Below the pieces are notes generated by a model, which saw only the letters and a list, made by a program, of their open reading frames with translations, made no database searches and was not told the origin of the DNA. Of a DNA stretch of 58,145 nucleotides, positions 35,723 through 48,289 are shown piece after piece. The DNA is from Plantago elongata (lineage: Eukaryota > Streptophyta > Magnoliopsida > Lamiales > Plantaginaceae): NCBI GenBank assembly GCA_036897095.1, contig JAYMSP010000320.1:1-58145 (forward strand). Direction: 5' to 3'. How positions within the stretch are numbered: position 1 is the stretch's first letter; every line of letters begins with the position of its first letter. Made by a program: the position numbers and the translations under genes.

Positions 35723-36223
35723 CTCTGCACTAGGAAGTTATGCATGATTTTTTTATGGTGTATTGAATTCTGATAAATTTAATCAGATAAAATTATGTTG
35801 TGTATATGTTTAACTTTTGAGCACTTTTGCCTTTTGTGCATTTTTTATCGTTCGCAATGAAGTCTCCTTGTTTTCTAATATTGTGCATGTTTGCGATATA
35901 ACAGTAATCTGTTTGCGACCCGTGTTTGGAGTATTTCTAGAAATAGATATAGTAAACAAGTCTGAACAGGAATCAATTCCAGTAGTAGAGACTAGAGAGT
36001 GTAGATGAAAATATTACATAATTAGTAATTGGCACTATTTCTCACTTATTTTTGAAAATACACACCTGGGATAAGGCTTAGTGCTATCTTTGGACCCCTT
36101 TACTTGATGCAGAGGTATCGAGGGTAACCTTATTGATCTACAACAGTAGTTCGGTGGTTGGAATAGTGGCCTCAGTTTAGCGTATAACACAGAGACCACG
36201 AGCCCTCTTCTTACTTTACCCAG

Positions 36224-36382
36224 AAACCTGCAAAGACACATCGAAACCCAAGCATGTGGTGCTTGACCACCTGCTTGTGAATAAAATATTGTCCTCTCCG
36301 TCTGTGGTTGCGGTACAAATCACCGGTTTCAGGCAAGTACGTAACTGGTGTCCTTTTTAAACAAGTAAATAGGCTTCAATAA
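36224..36382 (+). pseudogene. AKIN-beta C-terminal exon copy 3 (broken)
   Basis: Copy of the same segment with small deletions (bases lost in the VALGTT region and after CAGG), which shift the frame. The original stop-codon context AATAGGCTTCAATAA is kept. Confidence 0.8.
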
Positions 36383-36881
36383 CTCTGCACTAGGAAGTTA
36401 TGCATGACTTTTTTATGGTGTATTGAATTCTGATAAATTTAATCAGATAAAATTATGTTGTATATACGTTTAACTTTTGAGCACTTTTGCCTTTTGTGCA
36501 TTTTTTATCGTTCGCAATGAAGTCTCTTTGTTTTCTAATAATATTGTGCATGTGTTGCGATATAACAGTAATCTGTTTGCGACCCGTGTTTGGAGTATAT
36601 CTAAAAATAGATATAGTAAACAAGTCTGAACATGAATCAATTCCAGTAGTAGAGAGTGTAGATGAAAATATTACAAAATTAGTAATTAGCACTATTTCTC
36701 AACTTATTATTTGAAAATGCACACCTCGGATAAGGCTTAGTGCTATCTTTGGACCCCTTTACTTGATGCAGAGGTCTCGACGGTTACCTTTTTTTATCTA
36801 GAACAGAGTTCGGTGGTAGGAATAGTGGCCTGAGTTTAGAGTATAACACAGAGACCACGAGCCCTCTTCTTGCTTTACCCG

Positions 36882-37045
36882 AAACCTGCAAAGACACTTT
36901 GAAACCCAAGCATGTGGTGCTTGACCGCCTGCTTGTGAATAAAACACTGTCCTATCCATCGGTGGTTGCACTCGGTACAACTCACCGGTTTCAGGCCAAG
37001 TATGTAACTATTGTTCTTTTTAAACCAGTAAATAGGCTTCAATAA
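36882..37045 (+). pseudogene. AKIN-beta C-terminal exon copy 4 (frame intact)
   Basis: The only downstream copy whose frame is still open from [13 protein letters not shown] to the stop, with conservative changes (DRLL for DHLL, SYPS for SSPS, VTIVLF for VTVVLF). The CCCAGAA that looks like an acceptor in other copies is CCCGAA here. No start codon or upstream exons, so still called a pseudogene fragment. Confidence 0.75.
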
Positions 37046-37586
37046 CTCTACACTAAGAAGTTATGCATGATTTTTTTTTTTATGGTGTATTGGATTCCGA
37101 TAAATTTAATCAGACAAAATTATGTTGTATATAGATATTTAACTTTTGAGCAAAAGTCCCTTTTGTGCATTTTTTATTGTTCGCAATTTTGAGATCTCCT
37201 TGTTTTTTAATATTGCACATGTGTTGCGATACACTAGTAGTCTGTTTGCGACTAGTGTTTGGAGTATCGCTAGAAATAGATATAGCAAACAGGTCTGAAC
37301 ATGAATCCGTTCCAGTAGTAGAGAGTGTAGATGGAAATATTATAGAATTAGCACTGTGTCTCAACTTATTTTCGAAAATACACACTTCGAATAAGGCTTA
37401 GTGCTATCTTTGTACCTCTTTACTTGATGTAGAGGTATCGAGGGTTACCTTATTGATCTAGAACAGTAGTTTGGTGGTAGGATAGTGGCCTGAGTTTAGA
37501 GTATAACATATAGTTTGGTGGTAGGATAGTGGCCTGAGTTTAGAGTATAACATAGAGACCACGAGCCCTCTTCTTGCGTTACTCAG

Positions 37587-37746
37587 AAACCTGCAAAGAC
37601 ACTTCGAAACCCAAGCATGTGGTGCTTAACCACCTGTGAATAAAACACTGTCCACTCTGTCGGTGGTTGCACTCAGTACAACTCACCAGTTTCAGGCCAA
37701 GTATGTAATTGTTGTCCTTTTTAAACCAGTAAATAGGCTTCAATAA
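37587..37746 (+). pseudogene. AKIN-beta C-terminal exon copy 5 (broken)
   Basis: Four bases are missing in the HLLVNK region (CACCTG runs directly into TGAATAAA), creating a frameshift and early stop. The rest of the segment follows the parent exon to its stop. Confidence 0.8.
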
Positions 37747-38257
37747 CTCTGCACTTGGAAGTTATTCATGATTTTTTAATTTTTATAGTGTATTGAATTC
37801 TGATAAATTTAATCAGACAAAATTATGCAGAATAAAGTCTTGTGAAATAGCGATTTTTCCACTTTAACTTTTGAGCACTTTTGCCTTTTGTGCATTTTTT
37901 ATCGTTTGCAATTTTGAAGTCTCCTTGTTTTCTAATATTGCGCATGTGTTGCGATATACTAGTAATCTGTTTGCGAACAGTGCTAGAAATAGATATAGCA
38001 AATAGGTCTGAACAGGAATCCATTGCAGTAGTAGAGTGTAGATGAAAATATTACATTATTAGTAACTAGCACTATTTCTCAACTTATTTTCGAAAATACA
38101 CACCTCGGATAAGGCTTAGTGCTATCTTTGGGGTCCCCTTTACTTGATGCAGAGGTCTCGAGGGTTACATTATTGATCTAGGACAGTAGTTCGGTGGTAG
38201 GATAGTGGCCTGAGTTTAGAGTATAACGCAGAGACCACGAGACCTCTTCTTACTTTT

Positions 38258-40230
38258 ATCGCTGCCAGAGAAACTTCCCTTCCTTGATTGCCTTGTTCCT
38301 CGCCTCTGTGCATCAAACTGAAGCCTTCGCTTTCTGCATTTAGGAGCAACTTGTTAAGTTATTACCGAATAGAGAACCCAAATACCTGCTCTCATTTCAA
38401 TGAAACTTCAGAACAATTTTAGTTGTTGAATGCTCCTCTGGTTATCAGTGAAATTACTTGAAAAATATTGAGATGTTTATTTTGGTGTCCCATACTACTA
38501 CCCAACTTCGTTTTCTGAAAGACAATACAATAAACATTCGTCCATTGTCACCAGAATTAGCAAAAATTGTATTTTTATGTTTACACGAACAAACATCTGG
38601 AATTTATTCTGATTGTAAAATGACCAAGGCAAGACCAACTTGGCAACTTGTGTACTGACCTCTCCTCAGTAATAGAATTGAAAAGGAGGTTAAAAGACCG
38701 AGTAAACATCGTCGCTCTCCCATACCACTTCAGCGGAGTTCATGACATGCTACACCTCTTTCATACTTTTAGACGGGCTCGAGAGATGCTACAAGTTCGA
38801 CTGATTGTCCCGCTGACCCGTCTTCTTCTATTTGATATTTGCGAGTAAATACACACCAAGGAGAAATCAAGCGAAATACCTGGGCAACTGTTTTCATCGT
38901 TTGAGCTCCAGTATTGCAACAGATGACCCGGACATGAACGAAAAACCCCCGAGTGAACCGTGGATCGAGGGAAAAGGGGGGAGAATTGCTTTTGTGCGTA
39001 TCACCCTTTAGCAAAGAAAGAAAGGTGCAATAAAACTGCAGAAAAGATACCCCACGGAGAGCTCAACTAAGCACAAAAAGAGGAATCACATGAAAAGTGG
39101 ATTCCTTACCTCGATTTCTATCATTACTGGTTTAAAAAACACATGAACGCTGTGGGGTTCCACCATCTTGAGCATGCTACACGAACCAGACGCGGAAACA
39201 AACATTGCAAAGTGAAAAGGAACCATATCTTTTCTTGATTATATATAATTGGTAGGCCATGATTCAAAAGTTCAGAATCAGGAAGAACGTGTGGCGCACT
39301 CACCAAAGGAAAAGATGCCTGAACATATAATAATTTGTGCAAAGGTTTATAACAATGCTACAGTATATTCGGAATTTTCAAAACCGGTAGGATTCTTTGT
39401 ACATATAAGTTATACTTGCATCACAATTCCAGAACCTGAGCTGCAGTCAATAAGGGAAGTTGATAGCTTGTAACAAAGTTCACCATCTGTGATAGGGAAG
39501 AAGGAAATGTTCAAGGAATCAAAAGGGTACGGCGTACAAGGTAGAGATACCAGCAGTGCTGCTAGGAATGAGAAGAATGCAAGGCAGATGTAAAAAAATG
39601 GAGTGGAGCACACCAAAAAGTGTGAGGGGAAGAAACTAACAAGGGGAACGGGGGAAAGGGTTACAAAAAAGCAAGAAACCACAATGTAAAAGAGTAGAGA
39701 GCGAAGGCTTGCGTTGCAGTTGAGCTAAATATATACGCCACATGGGACTCGGCCAGTCTGGTAGGGCATTGTCTGGGCAGGGGCTAATAATGATTCCAAT
39801 TTCCATGGCATGATACCCAATGCACAATAAGGCTGGGCACACTAATTTTGAATTGGAAAGAGGCGAAGAGCAAAATGAGAATATGAGGTGCGAGTAGCAA
39901 CAGGCATATTAAATCATAAAGTTCAAAATGGCATATCAACAAAAAATTCAATGTTTTCCAACTGTACTAGGTTCATAATAGCAAATGTTGGAAGAAATAG
40001 TTCAAAGCCCTAACAACCCAAAACACTAGAACAGAAGAAAGGCAAAGAAGCATATAACAAAAAGAACACCACATAAAAACACTGCAAACAGTAAAATACG
40101 CAAGCACCCAACCAGAGTTAACGACGCAAGAAGTACCCATCCTAACCAGAAAAGAAATCTCCTCAAACTTTTCTGCCCTGTTCCTTTTTGGCCTACCCCA
40201 AATTTTCGAAAAGATTAGTTTGGGTAGTTT
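38258..40230. other. Region between the AKIN-beta array and calmodulin; possible minus-strand transcript
   Basis: No confidently known gene. 38.64-39.75 kb is richer in GC than its surroundings and shows minus-strand splice-like and coding-like stretches (see the separate candidate entry). 39.85-40.23 kb is probably the calmodulin 3'-UTR and downstream DNA. Confidence 0.4.
38790..39740 (-). other. Candidate unrecognised minus-strand gene or pseudogene
   Basis: Reading leftward: GTATATATTTAGC near 39735 could be a TATA box. An ATG-led stretch at about 39180-39111 (MLKMVEPHSVHVFFKP...) ends in a canonical ATCGAG|GTAAGG donor near 39111. A CTGCAG acceptor near 39040 leads into an open frame containing SLDPRFTRGFFVHVRVICCN and ending GTTGCCCAG|GTATTT near 38881. 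The frame joins across these sites, but I could not find a clean continuation, and I recognise no family. It may be a gene remnant or a non-coding RNA with chance frames. Confidence 0.25.
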
Positions 40231-40235
40231 AGATC

Positions 40236-41666
<1,431 letters not shown>

Positions 41667-41793
41667 TTTCCGATCGAAGCTTTTGGTTGTGTAGTGGCTA
41701 ACAAATTATGAGAGCGTGAAATGGGTTGGTACACAGAGAGAGATGATGTGTTGTGGTATGTCAACGAAGAAATTAATGGAGAGGTGTGGGGCT

Positions 41794-41804
41794 CTTATAT
41801 AAAC
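41794..41804 (-). promoter_or_regulatory. TATA box of calmodulin
   Basis: On the minus strand TTTATATAAGA lies about 130 bases upstream of the start codon, in a good position for a 5'-UTR of about 100 bases. Confidence 0.65.
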
Positions 41805-42199
41805 TCGGGATGATGAAGAAGAAGAATCGGATGCCTTTACTTTTCTTTCCATTTCTGCTTTCTGGTTTCTTACCGATCCGATACTTAATCGATTAATTTT
41901 CGACCATTTTAAATTGAACTTTCCGACACGTTCAAATTAAACGTTGATATGCATATTTTCCATCGCAGTTGTACTCACTCGAAATATCCGTCCTAAAATT
42001 ATTTTGGAGTAGACATACTTAACTTATAAGTTATTATAATTGAAATTATTAATTGATTAATTTCATCAATTTCTTACAAAGACTATTTACTTAAATATTA
42101 TAATTGTCCTAACTGGCCAAGAATAAGCCCTGAGGTTTAATCAATATAATCCTTTTTATAATATCTCACGACTAATCAATCCATAATTTTGAATCCGTT

Positions 42200-44150
42200 A
42201 ACTTTTATCATTTCCAACAGCTCATCGAATTATGTAATGGACCCAGCCATCCAGGCTTCAACAATTCAGACTGTCCGTGCGACCAATGCCGTCCACTGTG
42301 GACGGTTGCGGAGCAGTTGTAGCTGCTCCGCACCTCGATCGATTGTAAACTCACAGTGGACCAGCCACAAAACGACTAGTGTCCCAGCCGTTAGGCGGGG
42401 ACAAGTGTCCGGTCCTGATTGGACCGGACATATTTTCTTATTTAAAAAAAATGTAAATGTTTATTAATAAAGATATATAAAACACTCCAACGGATATCAT
42501 TTTTACTTCATTCTTCACACCTCCAATCACTCTTTATTTCTTTATATTAAACTCAAAACACTCTTTAAATCACTATCAAAAACCAAAATGAATCCAAATA
42601 TCGCTGCTTGGTTGGCGAGCAAAAATCCGGCTGAAATCGAGCAAATGTTCAACAGTATGGTCTACCACAGTTCAGAATCATCTACCAATCCAAACAACAA
42701 CCCAAATGAACCATACAATCATTTCAACTCCCAAGATGTATTCCGTTCGAAAGGTTATGAGGAATCGCAGCAAACCGTCCTGGAGACATAACCTCCACCG
42801 GTGCAACTGCTAGTTCGAGAAAAGGGGAAGATGGTCGCATCGAGGAGCAAAGGCCGGGTCATCGAGGGGGAAAGGAAAGAACATTCCTGATGAGGAAGTA
42901 GCAGGCACGACAGAGGAGACCGGTCCAAAGAAGTTCTCGGTTGTAGAGGACCTCGCTCTAATCAGCATGTTCATGCAGGTTAGTGAGGATCCATGTGTAG
43001 GTACGAACGTGAAGTTCACTACGATCTTCACTAAGCACGTACTAAAAATGTGGGATGCGGGAAGAAAGGACTCGACTTTTGAGCTCAAACCATGAACTGG
43101 AAGCTCTCTTCGTGGCCGCTGGCATCGCATCAAGCCATGTGTTAATCAATGGGTGAGTGCTTACGATGAGGTTGTACGGGTCCAAGGAGTTCGGAGTGGT
43201 ACTAACGATGACGATGTCATTGAGTACGCCAGATGCATTTACAGGATGAATCATAAATAAGGTGAATATTTCGAACTAATGCACTGTTAGCATGCCATGA
43301 AAGATTATCAATAGTGTAAAATGAAGATGAACTGCAGTGATCCATCCGGGGATGTCTTTCGGGTTTTGAACTCCATGATGCGGAAGATGAAGACACGGAT
43401 GTAAGCTCGGGGAAGAAAATGTGCATGAGTGAAAGTAGTGATGACTTCGTGGACGTCCCATGGGCCGGGATAAGGCGAAGGACCTAAGGAAAAGTGGTCT
43501 TTCTTCAAACTCCTCCGACAATGATTTAGCTGACTCCAAGAACGATTTTGCTGAACAACGACAACCGGAGGCACATGGGATTGAGATTGAGCAAAGGAGG
43601 TTGGCGTTATTCGAAAAAAAAAAAGGAGAAACGTCTACAAATAGAAGCGGCAACTAACCAGACCAATGTCGACTTGGCTCGCACTCAAAGCCTGTAGATG
43701 TATCTCCAGTTATCCAGTATCGACCCAATTCAGATGACCCCGGGCCAAAGGAAGGTGTACAAGGTGTTGGACCGAGAGTTCGGGAATGACCCTTGAAGTA
43801 GTACAATCAAATGGTGATTTATGTTTGTGTTTGTCTGTTGTAGATTCAAATTCCGTACTAGTTTGATATTTTAATTTTCAAAAGTTGTATTAAGTTGTAC
43901 TGTTTCCTCCCCAATTCAATAAAAAACATCATTTTTGAAAAAAATATATCCGTTATTCGTATATATTTGAAAATATAGTTGTTATTCGTATCATATTAAA
44001 TTATTATTTCAAATTAAAATTATTACAAAGAAAAGGAAAATTAAAAAAACCGGCGACCGAATTTCATCGGTCGCCACAGTGCACATTTCGGTCGTGGGCG
44101 TGCGGTCGCAACACCTCCGCACCCCACGACCCCCACCACATCGAGCGGTT
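42200..44150 (+). mobile_element. Decayed PIF/Harbinger-type element (accessory-gene copy)
   Basis: A segment with GC-rich ends full of hairpins surrounds a broken accessory ORF. Left-end hairpins: CCGTCCAC-T-GTGGACGG (about 42290-42306), TGCGGAGCAG-TTGTAG-CTGCTCCGCA (about 42305-42331) and GTCCGGTCC-TGATT-GGACCGGAC (about 42408-42430). Right-end: GGCGACCGA-ATTTCA-TCGGTCGCC (about 44053) and GGTCGTGGG...CCCACGACC (about 44090-44132). GTCCACTGTGG on the left and the complement of CCACAGTGCAC on the right may be parts of the terminal repeats. Exact ends and a TWA target duplication were not found. Confidence 0.55.
42588..43796 (+). pseudogene. PIF/Harbinger second ORF (Myb/SANT-like, NAM-associated C-terminal type), pseudogene
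   Basis: Starts MNPNIAAWLASKNPAEIEQM but stops after 67 codons. Translation in shifting frames then gives FSVVEDLALISMFMQVSEDP, CVGTNVKFTTIFTKH, LRGRWHRIKPCVNQWVSAYD, a match to the plant transposon-derived SANT-like proteins annotated as 'glutathione S-transferase T3-like' or 'NAM-associated', and it finishes MTPGQRKVYKVLDREFGNDP. At least half a dozen in-frame stops and shifts separate these pieces, so it is not functional. In intact PIF/Harbinger systems this protein is the DNA-binding partner of the DDE transposase. No transposase remains here. Confidence 0.75.
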
Positions 44151-46105
44151 TTAACATACACTTCTTTTCATAATTACTTGAACCTTAACTTTGAGTGGAT
44201 CACAAATTCACCAGTAATAAAATCAGTCCAAATTAAGCCGAATTTTAACTTTTTATCACGTAGTTGATAAACAAAAGTTGTTTGGATTCTCCATCCAATT
44301 AATCACGGCTGAAGCTTTTTTTCTAAGCTTCACCATTACACAATATAAGCCTAGGTAGTAGCATAATGGCGAGCATGTTTGTTGATAATTGATATCTAAC
44401 GTCTTAGAGTAAGACTAATCTAAAGTCTAAGGGAACCTTTTTTTAAAGCATTTAAATTAATCAATTTAACTCGATAAATATTGATTTGACCTAAAATACA
44501 CTTTAAATATCCCATTTTAATTTTATTTTAAAAATAATTTCACCAAAATCCATTCAAATGTCCATTTAAATTATATACCAATCAGCTCCAATATGGAATT
44601 CAATTGTCATTCACCATGTTACTTGTTAATTGTTGTTAGGTGCAAGTATCAATGGAAGATTCTAAACATAAACTAAGTTGATAGGGTATATGGTTTAAAA
44701 CAATCTAACATGAATTTAAAACTAATTTTAAAACAATCTAATCCTATTTTTTATATATTCTCAACTATAAAGTGTGTAACTTACTCGTAGACCTGGTCAT
44801 AGAATAATTTTTCGGTATTAATTATTGAGTAAGTTACTTCTTCGATTTATACTTCTCACATATGGTTTCATGACAATTCTTTCCTTTATTCTTTCACTGT
44901 GCAACTTTATAACATTGACAGGGAAGAGATCATACAAGAAAAACGAGCATACTGTTCATCAATCCAGTAATAGTGATTTAGTTAATTGTGTACATGTTAC
45001 ACAATATTGTGTTCATCCGACTCAAAATCAACATGAACTCCCTAACAATAGAGGTTTAACGGTTGTTTCTCATACTGCTTAAGCGATCATTTCCCACTCA
45101 AACTGAACATCTTATACATAAAAAATCAATTTAAATTAAAAAATACTACTCAAATTCTATCTCAATCAGTTCATTAGTGTCGGTCGACTTGATAAGCTAA
45201 CCTAGATTTTTGCCCCATAACAACTAGACTTTTATTGTTCTAATAACCTTCGTGATATATTATTGTTAGATAGATTATTATTTACATCTGGGCTGGATCC
45301 AGACGGACGGGTTAAATTGGGTAGAAACATAATATGTAGTGATAAAGAAGTGTGTGGATATTCAACGTGATAAGGATTATTGATAATTTATTCATTATGA
45401 CAAATACTAATTGAGATCGAGTTAAAAAAAGGGTGGAAATGTTTTTTAGAAACGCTTGAAATGTAAAAATGAATAACTTCTCTTTTGTTAAGTTGAGTTA
45501 ATATTTCAAGCTTTTTACTTCTGGTATCACGTAAGCCTCTCTTAGTTAATTAAATACTTCTTTTTCTAATACACTACTTCAACCTCAAAGTTCTTAACTT
45601 TTTTCTGGCATGACATATATTTTCTTCCAAATATATTTCATGCCATAAAAAAGTTGGAATTTAAATAGCAAATATTTAGAATTTAAAAAGTATCGATCAA
45701 AATAAATAAAGTAAACAATGAGTAGTAAAATGGAAGATTCGGTAAGTAAAATATGATAATATGTGAATTAAGTGGGAGATTAATTTTCTATGGAAGGTAT
45801 GTATGTTGATATTAAAATTATTTAAAATGAAATGTGAGAAGTTGAAATCATTTTGGTAAAAATGTTTACAACAGGTTATATTTATATCGTGATAAAAATG
45901 TGAAAACTTAAGAGGCAGATATTTTATCTCCTCTACCATTTAGAGTATGACACAATATCAAACCAATGTAATAAAAATAATCTTGTCTTAGACAATAAAT
46001 GGACAATATAACACACACTTCACCTTGTTAAAATTGAACGACATAATAAATCTACTTAACATCAAACTAAACAGGTTTTTCAAATTAATATTTCAACTGT
46101 CAAAA
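44151..46105. other. AT-rich intergenic
   Basis: No gene seen. Two dispersed motifs are shared with other parts of the window: ACTTACTCGTAGACC near 44780 (also near 14030) and the stretch about 45090-45175 (also about 5625-5715). Confidence 0.4.
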
Positions 46106-46275
46106 CGTTTGTAGCCCAATGATTAGCTAAGATATCCGTAATCAAGAGGTCACGAGTTTCATTATTCGAAATGAGTGATTTTACTCTCTATATAGAAAAT
46201 GATTATTTGAGTTTAGTAGATATATTGATGATTAATTTTAAACATATTTAATTATGTAATTGTAATATTATATCA
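46106..46275 (+). mobile_element. tRNA-derived SINE copy 2 (diverged)
   Basis: Same layout as the copy at 28356: CGTTTGTAGCCCAATG, then AAGAGGTCACGAGTTTCAT in place of the B box, TCGAAATGAGTGATTTTACT, and the tail AATTATGTAATTGTAATATTA. The promoter boxes are more decayed. No clear target duplication was found. Confidence 0.55.
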
Positions 46276-46536
46276 TAAAAATTTCAGTATTCAACTTCAT
46301 AATTGAATTTCGTTGAAACGATCAAAAAAGGTTTCGGACATTTTGAATGTAAACAAGCATGGTACATCCCGCATTAAATTGTTACAGCAGGAACAGTAAC
46401 CAACTGATATGGGCAGAGCCGAATTTGACCGTGCACCTGCTCCACTCAACAACTCAGCCATCTGCCACGCCGTCAAACTTTGTTGGAAACCGAAATGACC
46501 ACCTTTTAACCCTGACTCATTCATGTACAAATCTAA

Positions 46537-46696
46537 GTGGCTGTTTGGATGGACATTTGAGTAGGCATTTAGATGGATTTTGGTGAAAATTATGTTTGGA
46601 TGGACATTTGAGTGAGGTATTTTAAGTGTATTTTAGGCCAAATCACTGTTCATCGAGCCAAATTGGGGATATTCAAATCCCCATCCAAACACCCCC
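46537..46696. mobile_element. Tourist-like MITE, 160 bp
   Basis: Ends GTGGCTGTTTGGATGGACAT and, complemented, GGGGGTGTTTGGATGGGGAT (17 of 20 bases match) are flanked by TAA at 46534-46536 and 46697-46699. A GGNNNTGTTTGGATGG end with a TAA target is the PIF/Harbinger (Tourist) pattern. TGTTTGGATGGACATTTGAG occurs twice inside. No ORF. Confidence 0.85.
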
Positions 46697-48285
46697 TAAT
46701 TGTTTCCTTCAATATTCAACACACCAAATTCGAATTAAGCATAACCAATTGAGAGCTAAATATTGCTTCTAAACCAATTTAATTAGAATTCAACCAATTT
46801 TTCTATAAAGTTTTGCAATTGACGGTTTCAAAAGCTATGCCCTAAGTAGTGCACTTTTGATTTCACAAAAGACCTTCACTGTGATTCGCATTGAAAGTAT
46901 ACCTTTTTTAGTATTTATTTATGATTCGATCACAACTCTTACATTTTGATATATTTTGACCTAGATATACTAAAATACAATGATGTTAGCAAATATATGG
47001 GGTGATTCATTGTGAAATGTTGGTTTTGAAATAATTATTTATTGACAATTAATGTGAAAATTATATTGTTGTAGATATTTGGAGGTTCTTTTTCAGTTTA
47101 TGGGAGTTTTTTCAGTTAAGGTAGAGGTGGTACTTGGTAGGTTATGAGTTTGGTTACTGTATTAGAAGTCTCAAGGTGTAGGGTGAAATAGGTGCTTGTC
47201 GTTAGAGGTTTTGATACTAGAGACGTTTCGTACGATTGAGGTGTATTTTTAAATTACGATTTCGAGCATCCTCGTGCTCGTGTAAATACTGATCAAAAAG
47301 TTTTTAAAATATATTTATGTTGTTTAAATAAACTATTATTTTTTCAAGTCAAATTGAACTTGGTGAGCTGAATTCATTAGCCATACAATCCACTACTGCA
47401 ATTTGGGCTAAGCATGGGCTTCCCGAAAGTGAATAAATAAATAAAAATATATATAACATATTATATTTATATTATTTTTATTCTTAAAAAAATATTCTCC
47501 ACTCTCACTCAAACCCTAGCCGCCGCCCACCTCCACTTCGCCCATACGCGTCCTCCACCTCCGGCTCGCGATCATTACCCCATCAATGAACATATCTCCA
47601 GTAAAGGTATTACATTCTTTCCTTTCGGACCCGTCATCGACATAATCTCATGTATTGATCTTTCCAATCCCATTTGGAATAAGGAGCAACGTGATTATGT
47701 GGGATTAGGATTCTCTTTTGTAATTAGATCTCCATATCTTCTCATTTATTTAATTTTTTTATTGACATTTGCAATTTTTATATTCAAGAGCAACAAAAAG
47801 TTAAAAGATTTAATTTGGGGGTTGGGTTGTAGTGTTGGTCTAATTTTGATTTCAAATCTCCGCGACATTTTATTGTTGCTTCATAATCTTACAATTTATT
47901 TTCCGGTTTCTTTTTTTAATTAGAGTTATGTCCAAATTATGTTCCAACCCGAGCTGAACCAAAAAAGATCTGATCCGGTTCGGTTTCGACCACCATCTGA
48001 TTCGGTTCTCAATTTAGTTAAAAACACTAAAATTCGATTTAATTTTTTCGATTTCACTCCAGTTCGGTTCGATTTTGCACCGATTCTCTAGCCCTAACTG
48101 CACTAGTGCTTCCACGAGGTTACCTTTTCTAAATAAAGTTATTTCTCCTATCATGGTGTTTACTTGCATAAATATACGAAATAATAGGACGTGATTGCAA
48201 TTTGCAAATATGCACAACCATAAAAAAGTGCAAATCTGTAAATTGCAGGAAAATACACCCATGATGTGATGTACCGGATCTATAC
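46697..48285. other. Intergenic upstream of AGO4
   Basis: A leader-like stretch near 47500-47610 (CAAACCCTAGCCGCCGCCCA, then a short ATG frame MNISPVK ending at a GT) looks like an orphan first exon, but nothing downstream continues it. 47935-48100 carries repeated GGTTCGGTT-type motifs, perhaps part of an old MITE. No supported gene. Confidence 0.4.
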
Positions 48286-48289
48286 CCAC

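Larger units (their letters stand above)
34912..38257 (+). repeat. Tandem array: AKIN-beta terminal exon plus ~500 bp downstream, about five units of ~650-705 bp
   Basis: The first unit starts inside the functional exon 4 (34912). Repeats of the exon segment begin at about 35576, 36224, 36882 and 37587, giving periods of 660, 648, 658 and 705. Each unit runs on through the same downstream sequence (TGCACTAGGAAGTTATGCAT, TAAATTTAATCAGA, GAGCACTTTTG, AGAGACCACGAG). The longer fourth period is due to an extra 45-bp duplication at about 37461-37552. After 38257 the sequence leaves the repeat. Only the first copy has the upstream exons. Confidence 0.92.

Noticed and set aside
35576-37746. Separate functional AKIN-beta genes or alternative last exons in the array
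   Set aside because: No promoters or upstream exons; three of four extra copies are frameshifted, and the intact one lacks the acceptor-like AG and would be entered out of phase from exon 3.
34912-38257. CRISPR-like array
   Set aside because: Units are ~650 bp, contain coding-exon copies, and lie in a plant gene.
38640-39050. Organelle DNA insertion (higher GC than surroundings)
   Set aside because: I could not match the frames to any mitochondrial or plastid gene I know, and nuclear splice-like sites are present.
47935-48100. Third hAT-type MITE with GGTTCGGTT motifs
   Set aside because: A possible right end (TCTCTAGCCCTA) has no matching left end or target duplication nearby.
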